A stretch of DNA of 38,987 nt from Actinomycetota bacterium (GCA_005788585.1 SYBY01000036.1:1-38987); one strand, 5' to 3'; counted from the stretch's first letter, positions 7,953 through 16,528 are shown. Notes: generated from the sequence alone by a model not told the origin. Program-made: numbers and translations.

Positions 7953-9146
7953 CTACGGGAACAGCAGGCGCGGCGCGAACACCGTGATCAGCTCGGTGTC
8001 GTCGGGCCTGTCCCGGGCGGTCCAGCGGCCGTCGCTGCCCGGGAAGTTGTTGTCGTTGGCGATGAGCAGGACGCCGGTGCTCATGACCTCCAGGCTCTCG
8101 ACGGACTGCAGCGGGAACGAGAACCGGCGGCCGACGCCGAACTCGCCGGGCCGGCCCGGCAGGGACACCCGGAACGGGTCGGCGATGCGCAGCAGGTCGA
8201 GGATGCGGGTCTTCTTCAGGTACCCGTCGGCGTCGGTCCTGCGCAGGTCGACGAGGTAGATCTTCTTCTGGAGCGCCTCGGCCCCCTGGGCGTCGTCGCG
8301 CTCGATCGCGAGGTAGCGGTTGCGGTCCAGGGCGGTGAAGTCCCCGATGACCGCGCCCGGGAAGTCCGCGTCGGTGCGGTACTGCCATTCGCGGTCGGTG
8401 TACTGCTTCGTCGCGAGGTCGAACTCGCGGATGTACCGGCGGCGCGGGTCCGTGTCGGTGGTCAGGGCGCCCTCGAGGATCGGGAGCAGCCTCGCGCCGT
8501 CCTTCGTGATCGCCATGCCCTCGAACCCGCGGCTGCTCGGCAGGTTCGCCGGCGCGCCTCCGAGCGTGTGGTTCTGCGGGGCCTTCACGCCCGGAAGCTG
8601 GATCGGCGCATCGAGGACCTTGCCGGTCGCGTCGGTGTGCAGCAGGTACGGGCCGAACTCCTCGCCGAACCAGAACGTGCCGTCGGGCGCGCGCCGCACG
8701 GATTCGAGGTCGAAGTCCGCACCGGTCAGAAGCCGGTCCTCACGGGCGATGGGGAACGGGACGAGGTTGTCGGGGTCGCGCAGCTGGAGGTACTCGAGCA
8801 CCGTGACCTTGCCGCTGCCGCCGAGCGGCGTCTTCGCGCTCGTGCGGACCTTGTAGAGCCGCAGCAGGAAGTCCGCGGAGTTGCCCTTGCTGCCGAAGCC
8901 GTTGTCGGGCATGGCCCAGAACGTGCTGGCGCTGACCTTCAGCACAGCGGAGAAGCCGGGGATCGGCTGGCCTGGGAACGGCGGGGTGATGCCGTTGTTC
9001 GGCGCCACCGCCGCACCGGAGGGCGGGCCCTCCTGGTAGGCGTCGGCGGGCAGGATCGCGCGGGACAGCAGGGTGTCGGCGTGGGCGGTGGTGGCGCTGC
9101 CGGCGAGGGCGAGCGCCGCCATCGCGACGGCGGGGATGAGACGCAT
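7953..9146 (-). CDS. Exported esterase-like protein of the phytase-like beta-propeller family
   Basis: A 397-aa secreted protein. The signal peptide MRLIPAVAMAALALAGS ends at AHA-D, about residue 24. The mature part matches the esterase-like-activity-of-phytase type of propeller: STFWAMPDNGFGSKGNS near residue 75, LESVRRAPDGTFWFGEEFGP in the middle, RGFEGMAITKDG, and late SFPLQSVESLEVMSTG plus LLIANDNNFPGSDGR. Family members are periplasmic or extracellular phosphoesterase-like proteins with poorly defined substrates. The ATG at 9146 has GGAGG 9 nt upstream and starts the signal peptide, so the longer upstream open frame is not used. The next minus-strand gene starts 63 nt downstream with no hairpin between, so the two may be cotranscribed. 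Confidence 0.87.
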   Translation of the reverse strand: MRLIPAVAMAALALAGSATTAHADTLLSRAILPADAYQEGPPSGAAVAPNNGITPPFPGQPIPGFSAVLKVSASTFWAMPDNGFGSKGNSADFLLRLYKVRTSAKTPLGGSGKVTVLEYLQLRDPDNLVPFPIAREDRLLTGADFDLESVRRAPDGTFWFGEEFGPYLLHTDATGKVLDAPIQLPGVKAPQNHTLGGAPANLPSSRGFEGMAITKDGARLLPILEGALTTDTDPRRRYIREFDLATKQYTDREWQYRTDADFPGAVIGDFTALDRNRYLAIERDDAQGAEALQKKIYLVDLRRTDADGYLKKTRILDLLRIADPFRVSLPGRPGEFGVGRRFSFPLQSVESLEVMSTGVLLIANDNNFPGSDGRWTARDRPDDTELITVFAPRLLFP

Positions 9147-9254
9147 GGGGAGGGACCTCCGGACGGTTCGGACGGACCCGGCCAGCGTGCGGGGCATCGT
9201 GCGCGTGCGGGTTGCCGCACGGTGATCACGTGGTGAAGATCCGGTCAAGCGGGA

Positions 9255-9313
9255 CATCGGGTCGAGTTTGGGTCGGTATGCGACCTCAGATCGACCCGAT
9301 GTGCGACTAGGGT
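9255..9313 (+). promoter_or_regulatory. Long inverted repeat and leaderless promoter before the P450 gene
   Basis: An 11-bp perfect inverted repeat (9255-9265 with 9291-9301) encloses a second, smaller one, GGTCG-GTATG-CGACC (9271-9285). Immediately after comes TAGGGT (9308-9313), a -10-like hexamer 7 nt before the GTG start of the P450 gene, with no Shine-Dalgarno. The repeat covers the expected -35 region, so it is a good operator candidate. It lies between divergent genes (esterase-like at 9146, P450 at 9321) and could control both. The regulator is unknown. Confidence 0.55.
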
Positions 9314-9320
9314 CCCGGCC

Positions 9321-10304
9321 GTGCGCGAGCTCACCACCGACGCCGACGTCCGCGCCGCACTCACCGACTCCGCGCACTACTCGTCGCGGCCCATGGGCGC
9401 CCTCGACCGTGTCCTGATCGGCGCCGACCCGCCAGGCCACGCGCCCGTCCGCAGGCTCGTGGCCGCCGCGTTGCGCGCGACGGCGGTCCCCGACGACGTG
9501 ATCGCCGCCATGGCCGGTGAGCTGCTCGCTCCCGCGCTGCAGCACGGCAAGGCCGAGGCGGTCGCCGACCTCGCCCGCCCGCTCGCCGCCGCGGTCACCG
9601 CCGCGCAGCTCGGCGTCGACCGGGCCGCCGCCGGAGATCTCCTGCGCTTCGGCGACGCGGTCTCCGCGGTCGCCGACGGCCAGCCGCCGGACCTCGCCGC
9701 CTTTGCCGAGCTGGACCTGGCGGTCGCGCGGTGGGCCGCCTCGCGGCGCTCGTGCCCCACGGGTGACGGCATCAGCATCGTGGTCACCGGTGCGCGCGGC
9801 CAGGCCGGGCTGAAGCCGCGCGAGGTGCGCAGCCTGGTGCGGCTGCTCGTCGTCGCCGGGATCGTGACGAGCGCGCGGCTGAGCGCGGTCACGCTGCTGG
9901 CCGTCGCGACGGACCGCGAGCTCCAGGCGCGGGTCCGGGCCCGTCCAGCGGACGCCGCGTTGGTCGTCGAGGAAGCGCTGCGGCGCGATCCACCACTGCG
10001 CTTCGTCCTGCGCCAGGCCGCCGGTGAGACCGTCGCGTGCCGGCTCGACCAGGCCAACCGCGACCCCGTGGCGCACCCGGACCCCGAGCGCTTCGACCCC
10101 GATCGGGACGAGCCGCACCTCGCGTTCGGGGCGGGCCCGCACCGGTGTCCGGGCGCGGGCCTCGCGCGCCGTCAGGCGAAGGTCCTGCTCCAGGTCGTCC
10201 TCGCGCGCACCAGCGCGCTGTCACCCGCGGGCGACGCCGCGTGGGAGCGCGACCAGCACCTGCAGGGACCCGCCGCCGTCCCGCTCGCGCTGACGCCGTC
10301 CTGA
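9321..10304 (+). CDS. Cytochrome P450, unusually short
   Basis: Heme-thiolate monooxygenase-type protein. The heme loop FGAGPHRCPGAGLAR (Cys ligand) is intact near residue 275, and the K-helix Glu-Arg pair is present in EEALRRDPP. The I-helix motif is weak: AGIVT where soluble bacterial P450s usually have AG-x-[DE]-T. At 327 aa it is about 70 residues shorter than typical. It begins at the TTDADVRAAL segment, without the usual N-terminal helix A and beta-1 region, and about 15-20 residues are missing between LRQAAGETV and ANRDPVAHPDPERFD, where beta strands normally follow the K helix. No frameshift explains this. It may be a compact functional enzyme or a decaying one. No redox partner gene is nearby. 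Start GTG follows a leaderless-type promoter. Confidence 0.82.
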   Translation: MRELTTDADVRAALTDSAHYSSRPMGALDRVLIGADPPGHAPVRRLVAAALRATAVPDDVIAAMAGELLAPALQHGKAEAVADLARPLAAAVTAAQLGVDRAAAGDLLRFGDAVSAVADGQPPDLAAFAELDLAVARWAASRRSCPTGDGISIVVTGARGQAGLKPREVRSLVRLLVVAGIVTSARLSAVTLLAVATDRELQARVRARPADAALVVEEALRRDPPLRFVLRQAAGETVACRLDQANRDPVAHPDPERFDPDRDEPHLAFGAGPHRCPGAGLARRQAKVLLQVVLARTSALSPAGDAAWERDQHLQGPAAVPLALTPS

Positions 10305-10311
10305 CGACGGA

Positions 10312-10329
10312 CTCCCCGGAACCGGGGAG
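10312..10329 (+). terminator. Terminator hairpin after P450
   Basis: CTCCCCGG and CCGGGGAG (10312-10329) are perfectly complementary around AA, 8 nt after the P450 stop codon. A second pair of GGCGCC boxes (10329-10334 and 10343-10348) follows directly. There is no T-run. Because TTG 10341 of the next open frame lies inside this structure, it is unlikely to be the real start of the next gene. Confidence 0.55.
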
Positions 10330-10412
10330 GCGCCGGCCGGTTGGCGCCCGCGGGTGCGCAACGTGGCGCGCGGGGAGTCAAGTTCTGGGCGTGCTGCGCC
10401 GACCGGTACCCG

Positions 10413-12350
10413 GTGGGGGTTCGGACCAGCCTTGTCATCGGGTTCACAGGTGTCGCCGTGCACGGCGTCCTGGCGTTCGTCGCGCCGGACGGCACCGCGT
10501 CCGCCCTGCTCTATCTCAGCGTCGCCCTCCTGGCCTTCGGGCTCGTCCTCGCGCGCGGCGCCACCCGACGTGCCGAGCGTGCGGCATGGCTGCTGATCGC
10601 CACGAGCCAGGGGCTGTGGCTGGCCGCCGATCTGCTGTGGACCGCGCTGGGCGATCCGCCCTTCTTCTCGGCCGCCGACGCGACGTACGTCGCCTCGTAC
10701 GTCGCCCAGTTCGCGGGTATCGGCGTGCTCATGCACGACCGCCTGCGGTTGCTCCCGGGTGCGCGCTGGCTCGACGGTCTGGTCGTGGGGACCACGGTGG
10801 CCGCGATCGTCGCGGCCGTCCTCGTCGAGCCGATCCGCGCCGGCGCCGGGGACGAGGTCGTGACGGCGCTGTTCTACCCGAGCTTCGACCTCGTCGTGAT
10901 CGTCCTCGTCGCCGTCCCGGTCGGCATGACTGGCTGGAGGCCCGGGCGCGCCCTCAGCTGGCTGGCGTGCGGCGTCGGGCTCGTCGCGTTGACCGACGTC
11001 CTCTACGCACGCCAGGCGGTGGACGACGCCTCCGTCGCCGGGTCCCTGTTTGCCACGCTGTGGCTGCTCGCCTACATGGTGATCGCGACGGCGGCGTGGC
11101 AGCCGGAGGACGCGCGGTCCTTCGATCGCGAGCCGCGATGGCGTGAAGGTGTCGTCCCCGGTGCGTGCGGGTTCCTCGCGATCGCGGTCCTCGCGGCCGC
11201 GGGCCTGCTCGAGCTCGGCGCCGTTGCCGTGCTGCTCGCGGCCGTCGCGGCGGTCCTCTCCGGTCTGCGGGCCGCGATCGTCTTCTTCGCGCACATGCGG
11301 CTGCTGGAGCGCAGCCGCGCGGAGGCCCGGCAGGACCAGCTCAGCGGCCTGCCCAACCGGCGGGCGCTGATCGAGGACCTCGACGGCGTGTTCGACGGCG
11401 GCTCGCCGGTGACCCTTGCGTTCTTCGACCTCGACGGCTTCAAGCTCTACAACGACAGCTTCGGTCACGCCGCCGGTGACGCGCTGCTGCACCGGCTCGG
11501 CACGCGCCTCGGCCGCACCGTCGCCGGCGTGGGGCGGGCGTACCGGCTCGGGGGCGACGAGTTCTGCGTGCTGCTCGACGGCGACGACGCGCGGGTCCAG
11601 GACGTGCTGCACGCCGCCGGTCACGCGCTGCGTGAGCGCGGCGACGGGTTCGCCATCACCGCGTCGGCCGGGTCGGTGGCGATTCCCGCCGAGGTCGACG
11701 AGCCCGGTGAGGCGCTGCGCGTCGCCGACCAGCGGATGTACGCGCGCAAGGCCGAGCGCCGCGCCCCCGCACGCATGCAGGCCCGTGACCTGCTGCTCGC
11801 CGTCGTGCGCGAGACCGAGCCCGACCTCGACGAGCACAACGGCGACGTCGGGCGTCTCGCACGTCAGCTCGGAGAGCACCTCGGCCTGGAAGGCGACGAT
11901 CTCGACATCGTCGTCCGCGCCGCAGAGCTGCACGACGTCGGCAAGGTCGCGATCCCCGACGAGATCCTCCACAAGCCCGCCGCGCTGAGCGAGGAGGAGT
12001 GGCAGCTCATGCGCCAGCACACGATCATCGGCGAGCGCATTCTCGCCGCGTCTCCCGGGCTGGCGCCCGTCGCGGAACTCGTGCGCGCGAGCCACGAGCG
12101 GTGGGACGGCGGCGGCTATCCCGACGGGCTCTGCGCCGGGGAGATCCCGCTCGGCGCGCGGATCATCACGGTCTGTGACTCGTTCGACGCGATCGTGTCC
12201 GACCGGCCCTACGCCCGGGGTCGCACGATCCACGAGGCGCTCGCCGAGCTCGAGCGCTGCGCCGGCGACCAGTTCGATCCCGAGGTCGTTGCGGCCTTTG
12301 CCGAGCTCGTGCGCTCGGGCGCGCTGGGCCTTGGGGTGCAGCACGCCTGA
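10413..12350 (+). CDS. Membrane GGDEF and HD-GYP protein (c-di-GMP synthesis and breakdown)
   Basis: About 645 aa from GTG 10413. Nine or ten hydrophobic segments in the first half form an integral-membrane sensor region. A GGDEF domain follows, with intact RLGGDEFCVLL and no RxxD inhibitory site five residues upstream. The C-terminal HD-GYP phosphodiesterase domain has LHDVGKVAIPDEIL and SHERWDGGGYPDG. Both catalytic signatures are present, so it could make and degrade cyclic di-GMP. In the usual HHExxDGxGYP motif the first His is Ser, which may remove one metal ligand. The start is uncertain: TTG 10341 lies in a terminator-like structure and no clear ribosome-binding site precedes GTG 10413. 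A second diguanylate cyclase is at 29330. Confidence 0.87.
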   Translation: MGVRTSLVIGFTGVAVHGVLAFVAPDGTASALLYLSVALLAFGLVLARGATRRAERAAWLLIATSQGLWLAADLLWTALGDPPFFSAADATYVASYVAQFAGIGVLMHDRLRLLPGARWLDGLVVGTTVAAIVAAVLVEPIRAGAGDEVVTALFYPSFDLVVIVLVAVPVGMTGWRPGRALSWLACGVGLVALTDVLYARQAVDDASVAGSLFATLWLLAYMVIATAAWQPEDARSFDREPRWREGVVPGACGFLAIAVLAAAGLLELGAVAVLLAAVAAVLSGLRAAIVFFAHMRLLERSRAEARQDQLSGLPNRRALIEDLDGVFDGGSPVTLAFFDLDGFKLYNDSFGHAAGDALLHRLGTRLGRTVAGVGRAYRLGGDEFCVLLDGDDARVQDVLHAAGHALRERGDGFAITASAGSVAIPAEVDEPGEALRVADQRMYARKAERRAPARMQARDLLLAVVRETEPDLDEHNGDVGRLARQLGEHLGLEGDDLDIVVRAAELHDVGKVAIPDEILHKPAALSEEEWQLMRQHTIIGERILAASPGLAPVAELVRASHERWDGGGYPDGLCAGEIPLGARIITVCDSFDAIVSDRPYARGRTIHEALAELERCAGDQFDPEVVAAFAELVRSGALGLGVQHA

Positions 12351-12364
12351 ACGTCGCGGACATT

Positions 12365-12390
12365 CGTTCAGTATGGTACGACACGTACTG
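12365..12390 (+). promoter_or_regulatory. Promoter/operator region of the hydrolase pair
   Basis: TATGGT (12372-12377) is a -10-like hexamer about 33 nt before the epoxide hydrolase ATG. It overlaps GTACG-ACA-CGTAC (12376-12388), a perfect 5-bp inverted repeat, and a wider pair CAGTA/TACTG (12369-12373 and 12386-12390). CGTTCAGTATG (12365-12375) recurs with one change at 34984-34994 before the acyl-CoA dehydrogenase gene, also next to the -10. A TetR-type regulator is a reasonable guess. Confidence 0.45.
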
Positions 12391-12410
12391 TTGCTGGAGG
12401 GAGACATGCG

Positions 12411-13472
12411 ATGGACCACGGACGTTGGATCACCCGGCGCCGCCTGCTGCGCGACGCTGGCGCCGGGGCGGGAACGCTCGCGCTGGCCGGCGCGGGCGCG
12501 GCACACCATGCGACCGACGCGCGCGCGGCGACCCCCACCTCCTGGCAGGCCAGCGTCCGCGAGCTCGAACGGCGCGTCGAGTCCCGCTATGTGCAGAACG
12601 GCGACGTCCGCATCCACTACGCGGTCGCCGGCCGTGGCAGCGGGAAGCCGCTGCTGCTGTTCGTCCACGGCTTCCCCGGGTGGTGGTGGACCTGGCGCCA
12701 CCTGATGGCCGCGCTCATGGACCGCTACACGGTCGCCGCGCTCGACATGCGCGGGTACCACCTCTCGGACAAGCCGGAGGGCGTCGAGCGCTACCGGATC
12801 GAGGAGCTCGTCGTCGACCTCGCGTATGTCATCGAGGACATCGGGCAGAAGCCCGCCACCGTCATCGGCCACGACTGGGGCGGCGGCGCCTGCTGGGGGC
12901 TGGCGTGGGGCGGGCCCGACGGCGCGGCTCAAGGCTACGTCGAGCGCCTCGTCACCCTGAATTGCCCGCACCCCTGGGGCCTCGAGCGCGAGCGTCACCA
13001 GAACCCCGCGCAGGCCGCGGCCGCGAGGTACGCGCAGGAGTTCCGCCGCCCCGACGCCGCCCAGCGTCCGCTCCCCGAGCAGATGGCGCGCAAGATGTAC
13101 TACGTGCAGACGCGCGTGACGCCGCTCGCGCTCGCGCTGATCCTGTCCGTGCGGGAGCCGCTGGACCTCCCCCGGCACTACGAGGCGATGCGCCGCACCT
13201 CGATCCAGGCGGCACTGAACTACTACGGCGCGAACTGGCCGGCCGAGCCCTACCCGGCGCCGTCGACCGACTTCAAGGTCCGGTGCCCGACCCTGTGCAT
13301 CTTCGGCGAGAAGGACGAGTTCCTGTTCGTGGACACGCTGGACGGCACCCACCGGTTCGTCGAGAACGACCTGTCGGTCGAGATCATCCAGCGGGCCGAG
13401 CACTTCGTGCACAACGACGCCCGCCACCAGGTCACCCGGATCCTCGGCGACTGGCTGGAGCGCACGGCATGA
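12411..13472 (+). CDS. Epoxide hydrolase-type alpha/beta hydrolase with Tat signal
   Basis: A 353-aa alpha/beta hydrolase of the soluble epoxide hydrolase/haloalkane dehalogenase group. The N-terminus has a twin-arginine stretch (TRRRLLRDAG, residues 8-17) and a hydrophobic Ala/Gly segment, so it is probably exported folded by the Tat system. HGFPGWWWTWR (86-96) is the oxyanion motif, and the nucleophile is Asp155 in GHDWGG. The acid is likely in FGEKDEFL and the catalytic His in AEHFVHND near the C-terminus. Tyr-rich cap segments (MYYVQTR, NYYGANW) match epoxide hydrolases. The ATG at 12411 has GGAGG about 10 nt upstream. Its stop codon overlaps the next gene's start in an ATGA arrangement, so the two are translationally coupled. 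Confidence 0.88.
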   Translation: MDHGRWITRRRLLRDAGAGAGTLALAGAGAAHHATDARAATPTSWQASVRELERRVESRYVQNGDVRIHYAVAGRGSGKPLLLFVHGFPGWWWTWRHLMAALMDRYTVAALDMRGYHLSDKPEGVERYRIEELVVDLAYVIEDIGQKPATVIGHDWGGGACWGLAWGGPDGAAQGYVERLVTLNCPHPWGLERERHQNPAQAAAARYAQEFRRPDAAQRPLPEQMARKMYYVQTRVTPLALALILSVREPLDLPRHYEAMRRTSIQAALNYYGANWPAEPYPAPSTDFKVRCPTLCIFGEKDEFLFVDTLDGTHRFVENDLSVEIIQRAEHFVHNDARHQVTRILGDWLERTA

Positions 13473-14497
13473 GGGGCCGGGTGGTGGGTCTCGCCCTGCT
13501 GCTGGCCGTCGGTGCCGCGGCCCCCGCCCACGCGGCGTGTACCCCGGTGCGCATGCCCGCGACCCTGGCCGAGCGCGATGCGCCGTCCGTGACGATCGCC
13601 GGAACGCTGTGTCGTCCTGCCGGTCGCACGCCGCGCGTCGTCCAGGTGCTCGTGCACGGATCGACGTACGACCGCCGCTACTGGGACTGGCCCGGTCACG
13701 ACGGGCGGTACTCCTACGTCCGCGCGATGCAGCGCGCCGGGTACGCGACCCTGGCGATCGACCGGCTCGGGTCGGGCACCAGCGCGCACCCCGAGGCGGG
13801 CTTCGTCACCTACGCGAACAACGTCCGGACCCTCGGGCAGGTCGTCGACTGGGTGCAGCGCCGCCTGCCGCGCGCCCGGGTGGTCCTCGTCGGCCATTCC
13901 TACGGCACGCTGGTGAGCGCCGCCGTGGCGAACCGGCGGCGTGACATCGCGGCGGTGGTGGCCACCGGCGCGACGACCACCGCAGGCTCCGCGACGGCAG
14001 GCGGGATCACGCCGTGCCTCGTAGACGCACGGACAGACGCCGTGACGCGCGGGCTCCTTCCCCGGGGGAAGGCCGGGGCCGGCTACCTGACGACACGTGC
14101 GGGATGCCGTGCGGGCGTGTTCTTCGATGCCGCCTTCGCGGATGCGGCGGTCATCGCCGAGGATGAGGCGCGCAAGGGGACGCTCACGCCGGGTGAGGTG
14201 GTCGGCTCCCCGCTCTCCGGCACCGGGCGCTGGCCTGTCGGCCGCGTCCGGGCGCCGGTGCTGCTCGCCGTCGGCGACCGCGACGCGTTGTTCTGCGCGC
14301 CTGCGCCGGTCTGCGCGTCGTCCGCCGCGTTGCAGGCGTCGGAGCGCTCGCGCTGGCGTCGCGCGTCGCTCACGGCGCTCGTGCACGCGGGGTCGGGCCA
14401 CAACCTGAACCTGCACCGGTCGGCGCCGGCCTTCTTCGACGAGGTGACACGCTGGCTGCGCGGCGCGCTCAGGACGGGTCGCGCCAAAGTCGGATAA
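13469..14497 (+). CDS. Secreted alpha/beta hydrolase
   Basis: A 342-aa exported serine hydrolase. The signal peptide (MRGRVVGLALLLAVGAAA, cleavage near AHA-A at residue 23) precedes a hydrolase fold with the oxyanion-type LVHGSTYDRRYWDWPG (61-76). The nucleophile is Ser144 in GHSYG, a likely acid is in GDRDALFC, and the His is in GSGHNLNLH. Paired cysteines in the mature protein suggest disulfides. The family has esterases and lipases; the substrate is unknown. The ATG overlaps the stop codon of the epoxide hydrolase, so both exported hydrolases are made together and may act on related compounds. Its last codon and TAA stop lie inside the palindrome that precedes the next gene. Confidence 0.85.
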   Translation: MRGRVVGLALLLAVGAAAPAHAACTPVRMPATLAERDAPSVTIAGTLCRPAGRTPRVVQVLVHGSTYDRRYWDWPGHDGRYSYVRAMQRAGYATLAIDRLGSGTSAHPEAGFVTYANNVRTLGQVVDWVQRRLPRARVVLVGHSYGTLVSAAVANRRRDIAAVVATGATTTAGSATAGGITPCLVDARTDAVTRGLLPRGKAGAGYLTTRAGCRAGVFFDAAFADAAVIAEDEARKGTLTPGEVVGSPLSGTGRWPVGRVRAPVLLAVGDRDALFCAPAPVCASSAALQASERSRWRRASLTALVHAGSGHNLNLHRSAPAFFDEVTRWLRGALRTGRAKVG

Positions 14498-14509
14498 TGT
14501 ACGTTATCC
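14492..14509 (+). promoter_or_regulatory. AT-rich palindrome, likely operator of the glycosidase gene
   Basis: GGATAATGTACGTTATCC is an 18-bp palindrome with one mismatched pair. It contains GATAAT, a good -10 sequence, and includes the TAA stop of the upstream hydrolase. Its core ATAATG-TA-CGTTAT closely matches ATAATG-AC-CATTAT at 20650-20663 before the CMD-family gene. Such AT-rich symmetry stands out in this G+C-rich DNA. Confidence 0.6.
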
Positions 14510-14531
14510 ACACCGCGACGAGGGGGATCTC

Positions 14532-16523
14532 GTGCAGACAAGCAGGAAGGCGGCGCTCGGCGCCGTCGCACTCGCGGCCACGCTGGCCGCGGCGCCGGCG
14601 GCGCTCGGCGCCGCGCCGACCGCAACCGACGTCTCCGACAACTTCAACCGGTCGACCCTCGGCGGGAACTGGGCGACGGGCTCGTTGCCCGACGCACCGG
14701 GGGCGCCGGTCATCGCATCGAGCGCCCGGGTCGCGTTCCCGTCGACCGGCGTGTCGAGCGCGCACTGGGCGCCGCGCCAGTTCGGCGCCGGCCAGCAGGC
14801 GACCCTCACCAAGCGCAGCGGCGGCGTCGCGGGTGTGACCGCCTGCGTGCGCACGCCCGGGGCCTCGGCGTCCGGATACGCGCTGACCGGCAACGGCGCG
14901 GGCGCGCTGACGCTCAAGCGCTACAGCAACGGCTCGGTCACGACGCTGTACAGCGACCATGCAGCGGGCGGGACGTTCGTGTCCAACGACACGCTGGGCA
15001 TCGTCGTGACCGGCACCGGCGTCGAGGCGTGGATCAAGAAGTCCGGGTCATCGGCCTGGCAGCTGGCACGGGCCGTCACCGACGCGGCAGCGGCCTCCTG
15101 CACGGGGGCGGTCGGCATCGTCGGGCAGACGCCGAGCGCCGATGACTTCACGGGCGGAGCCGTCGCCCCCACGACGACCGGCCCGGCCCCGGTGCCGGTG
15201 CAGACGGGCGACGACTTCGTCGATCGGCTCGGTATCAACGTGCACTTCGGCTGGACCAGCACGCCGTACTGCACCGCGCAGGCGGCGCTGATCGCACGGC
15301 TCACCGAGCTCGGGCTCCGCCACGTCCGCGACAGCGCGGAGAGCTACAGCAAGGCGGCGAACCCGGGCAACGGCTGCCCGAGCGCGCTCACCGTGCTCAA
15401 GTCGCTGCACGCGCAGCACGGCATCAGGACGCAGTTCACCGCGCACACCATGGTCGGCCAGTTCACGACGGTCGCCCAGGGGCTCGCCGCGGTGGACACC
15501 GCCGGCCCGGCCAACGACGTGCTCGACGCCGCGCAGGAGCTCCACGCCGCCGGCGCGCTGACCGCGGTCGAGGGGACCAACGAGCTGGACGGCAAGGACA
15601 AGACGATCACGATCAACGCGTTCGACCCGACGAACTGGAACAGCTACGTGTTCCCGTGGCGCGACAAGCTGCGCCCGTTTCAGGACGGGTTCGCACAGCG
15701 CACCCGCGCGCGGCTCCCCGGTGTGCCGGTCGTCTTCTCGTCCCTCGCCTACGGGCCGGGCAGGCGGTACGACCCGACGAACTCCTACAAGGCCTACGCC
15801 CGTCTGGGTGACCAGACGGCGGCGTTCGACATCGGCAACATGCACCCGTACTCGGGCATCGACCACCCCGAGTTCGACGTCGCGGACTGGTTCGCCGACG
15901 CGCGGGCGATCTCGCGCGACAAGCCGCTGCAGGCCAGCGAGATCGGCTACTACGACACGCCTCGCGGCGACGGCCGGTACATCTCGCAGCAGGCCGCCGC
16001 GCAGTACCTTCCGCGCCACATCCTCGAGATGGCTGCGCGGGGCGCCCAGCGGACGTTCATCTACGAGCTCGCCGACGGGCGGCTCGACGAGGTCGATAAG
16101 TACAGCTGGGGCCTCGTGACGCGGACGGGCGAGCCCAAGCCGGTGTTCCACGCCGTGCGCAGGCTGATCGCCGCGCTGCGTGACCCGCAGACGACGGGCA
16201 CGGCGCCGACCACGGCGTCGCTCCAGGTCTCCGGGCCGGGCGTGCGGTCCCACGTCGTCGGCTGGCGTGACGGCCGGCTCGTGGTGGCCCTCTGGCAGCC
16301 GGCTCGCGTGTGGGACACGGCCAGCCGCACGGACGTGGTGCCAGCGTCCGTCCCGGCGAGCATCGCCGTCGGGCGGCGGTACGACGTGGAGACGCTGCCC
16401 ATCTCCAGCGCCCCGCTGACCGGCCCGCTGGGCTGGACCAGCGCGGCGCAGGCGACGACGACGGCTCCGGTCTCGGTCCCCGTCGGCGGCGCGCCGGTCT
16501 TGGTGCGGCTCACGCCGCGCTAG
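14532..16523 (+). CDS. Secreted clan-A-type glycoside hydrolase candidate
   Basis: A 663-aa exported protein. The signal peptide covers residues 1-27 (MQTSRKAALGAVALAATLAA). Residues about 35-205 form a concanavalin/laminin-G-like sandwich starting DNFNRSTLGGNW. Residues about 228-545 look like a TIM barrel with the two clan-A glutamates: Glu351 in VEGTNELDG (Asn-Glu acid/base on strand 4) and Glu470 in QASEIGYYD (nucleophile on strand 7). HPYSGIDHPEFD lies between them. A C-terminal beta domain (about 555-663) resembles those that pack on such barrels. The GH family and substrate cannot be named from this alone; an arabinan- or glucan-type target is possible. Start GTG has GAGGGGG about 6 nt upstream. 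Confidence 0.78.
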   Translation: MQTSRKAALGAVALAATLAAAPAALGAAPTATDVSDNFNRSTLGGNWATGSLPDAPGAPVIASSARVAFPSTGVSSAHWAPRQFGAGQQATLTKRSGGVAGVTACVRTPGASASGYALTGNGAGALTLKRYSNGSVTTLYSDHAAGGTFVSNDTLGIVVTGTGVEAWIKKSGSSAWQLARAVTDAAAASCTGAVGIVGQTPSADDFTGGAVAPTTTGPAPVPVQTGDDFVDRLGINVHFGWTSTPYCTAQAALIARLTELGLRHVRDSAESYSKAANPGNGCPSALTVLKSLHAQHGIRTQFTAHTMVGQFTTVAQGLAAVDTAGPANDVLDAAQELHAAGALTAVEGTNELDGKDKTITINAFDPTNWNSYVFPWRDKLRPFQDGFAQRTRARLPGVPVVFSSLAYGPGRRYDPTNSYKAYARLGDQTAAFDIGNMHPYSGIDHPEFDVADWFADARAISRDKPLQASEIGYYDTPRGDGRYISQQAAAQYLPRHILEMAARGAQRTFIYELADGRLDEVDKYSWGLVTRTGEPKPVFHAVRRLIAALRDPQTTGTAPTTASLQVSGPGVRSHVVGWRDGRLVVALWQPARVWDTASRTDVVPASVPASIAVGRRYDVETLPISSAPLTGPLGWTSAAQATTTAPVSVPVGGAPVLVRLTPR

Positions 16524-16528
16524 CGACA

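Noticed and set aside
10221..13427. A 1068-codon minus-strand open frame opposite the GGDEF/HD-GYP and epoxide hydrolase genes
   Set aside because: Same reason: composition typical of an antisense shadow, while the plus strand encodes intact catalytic motifs.
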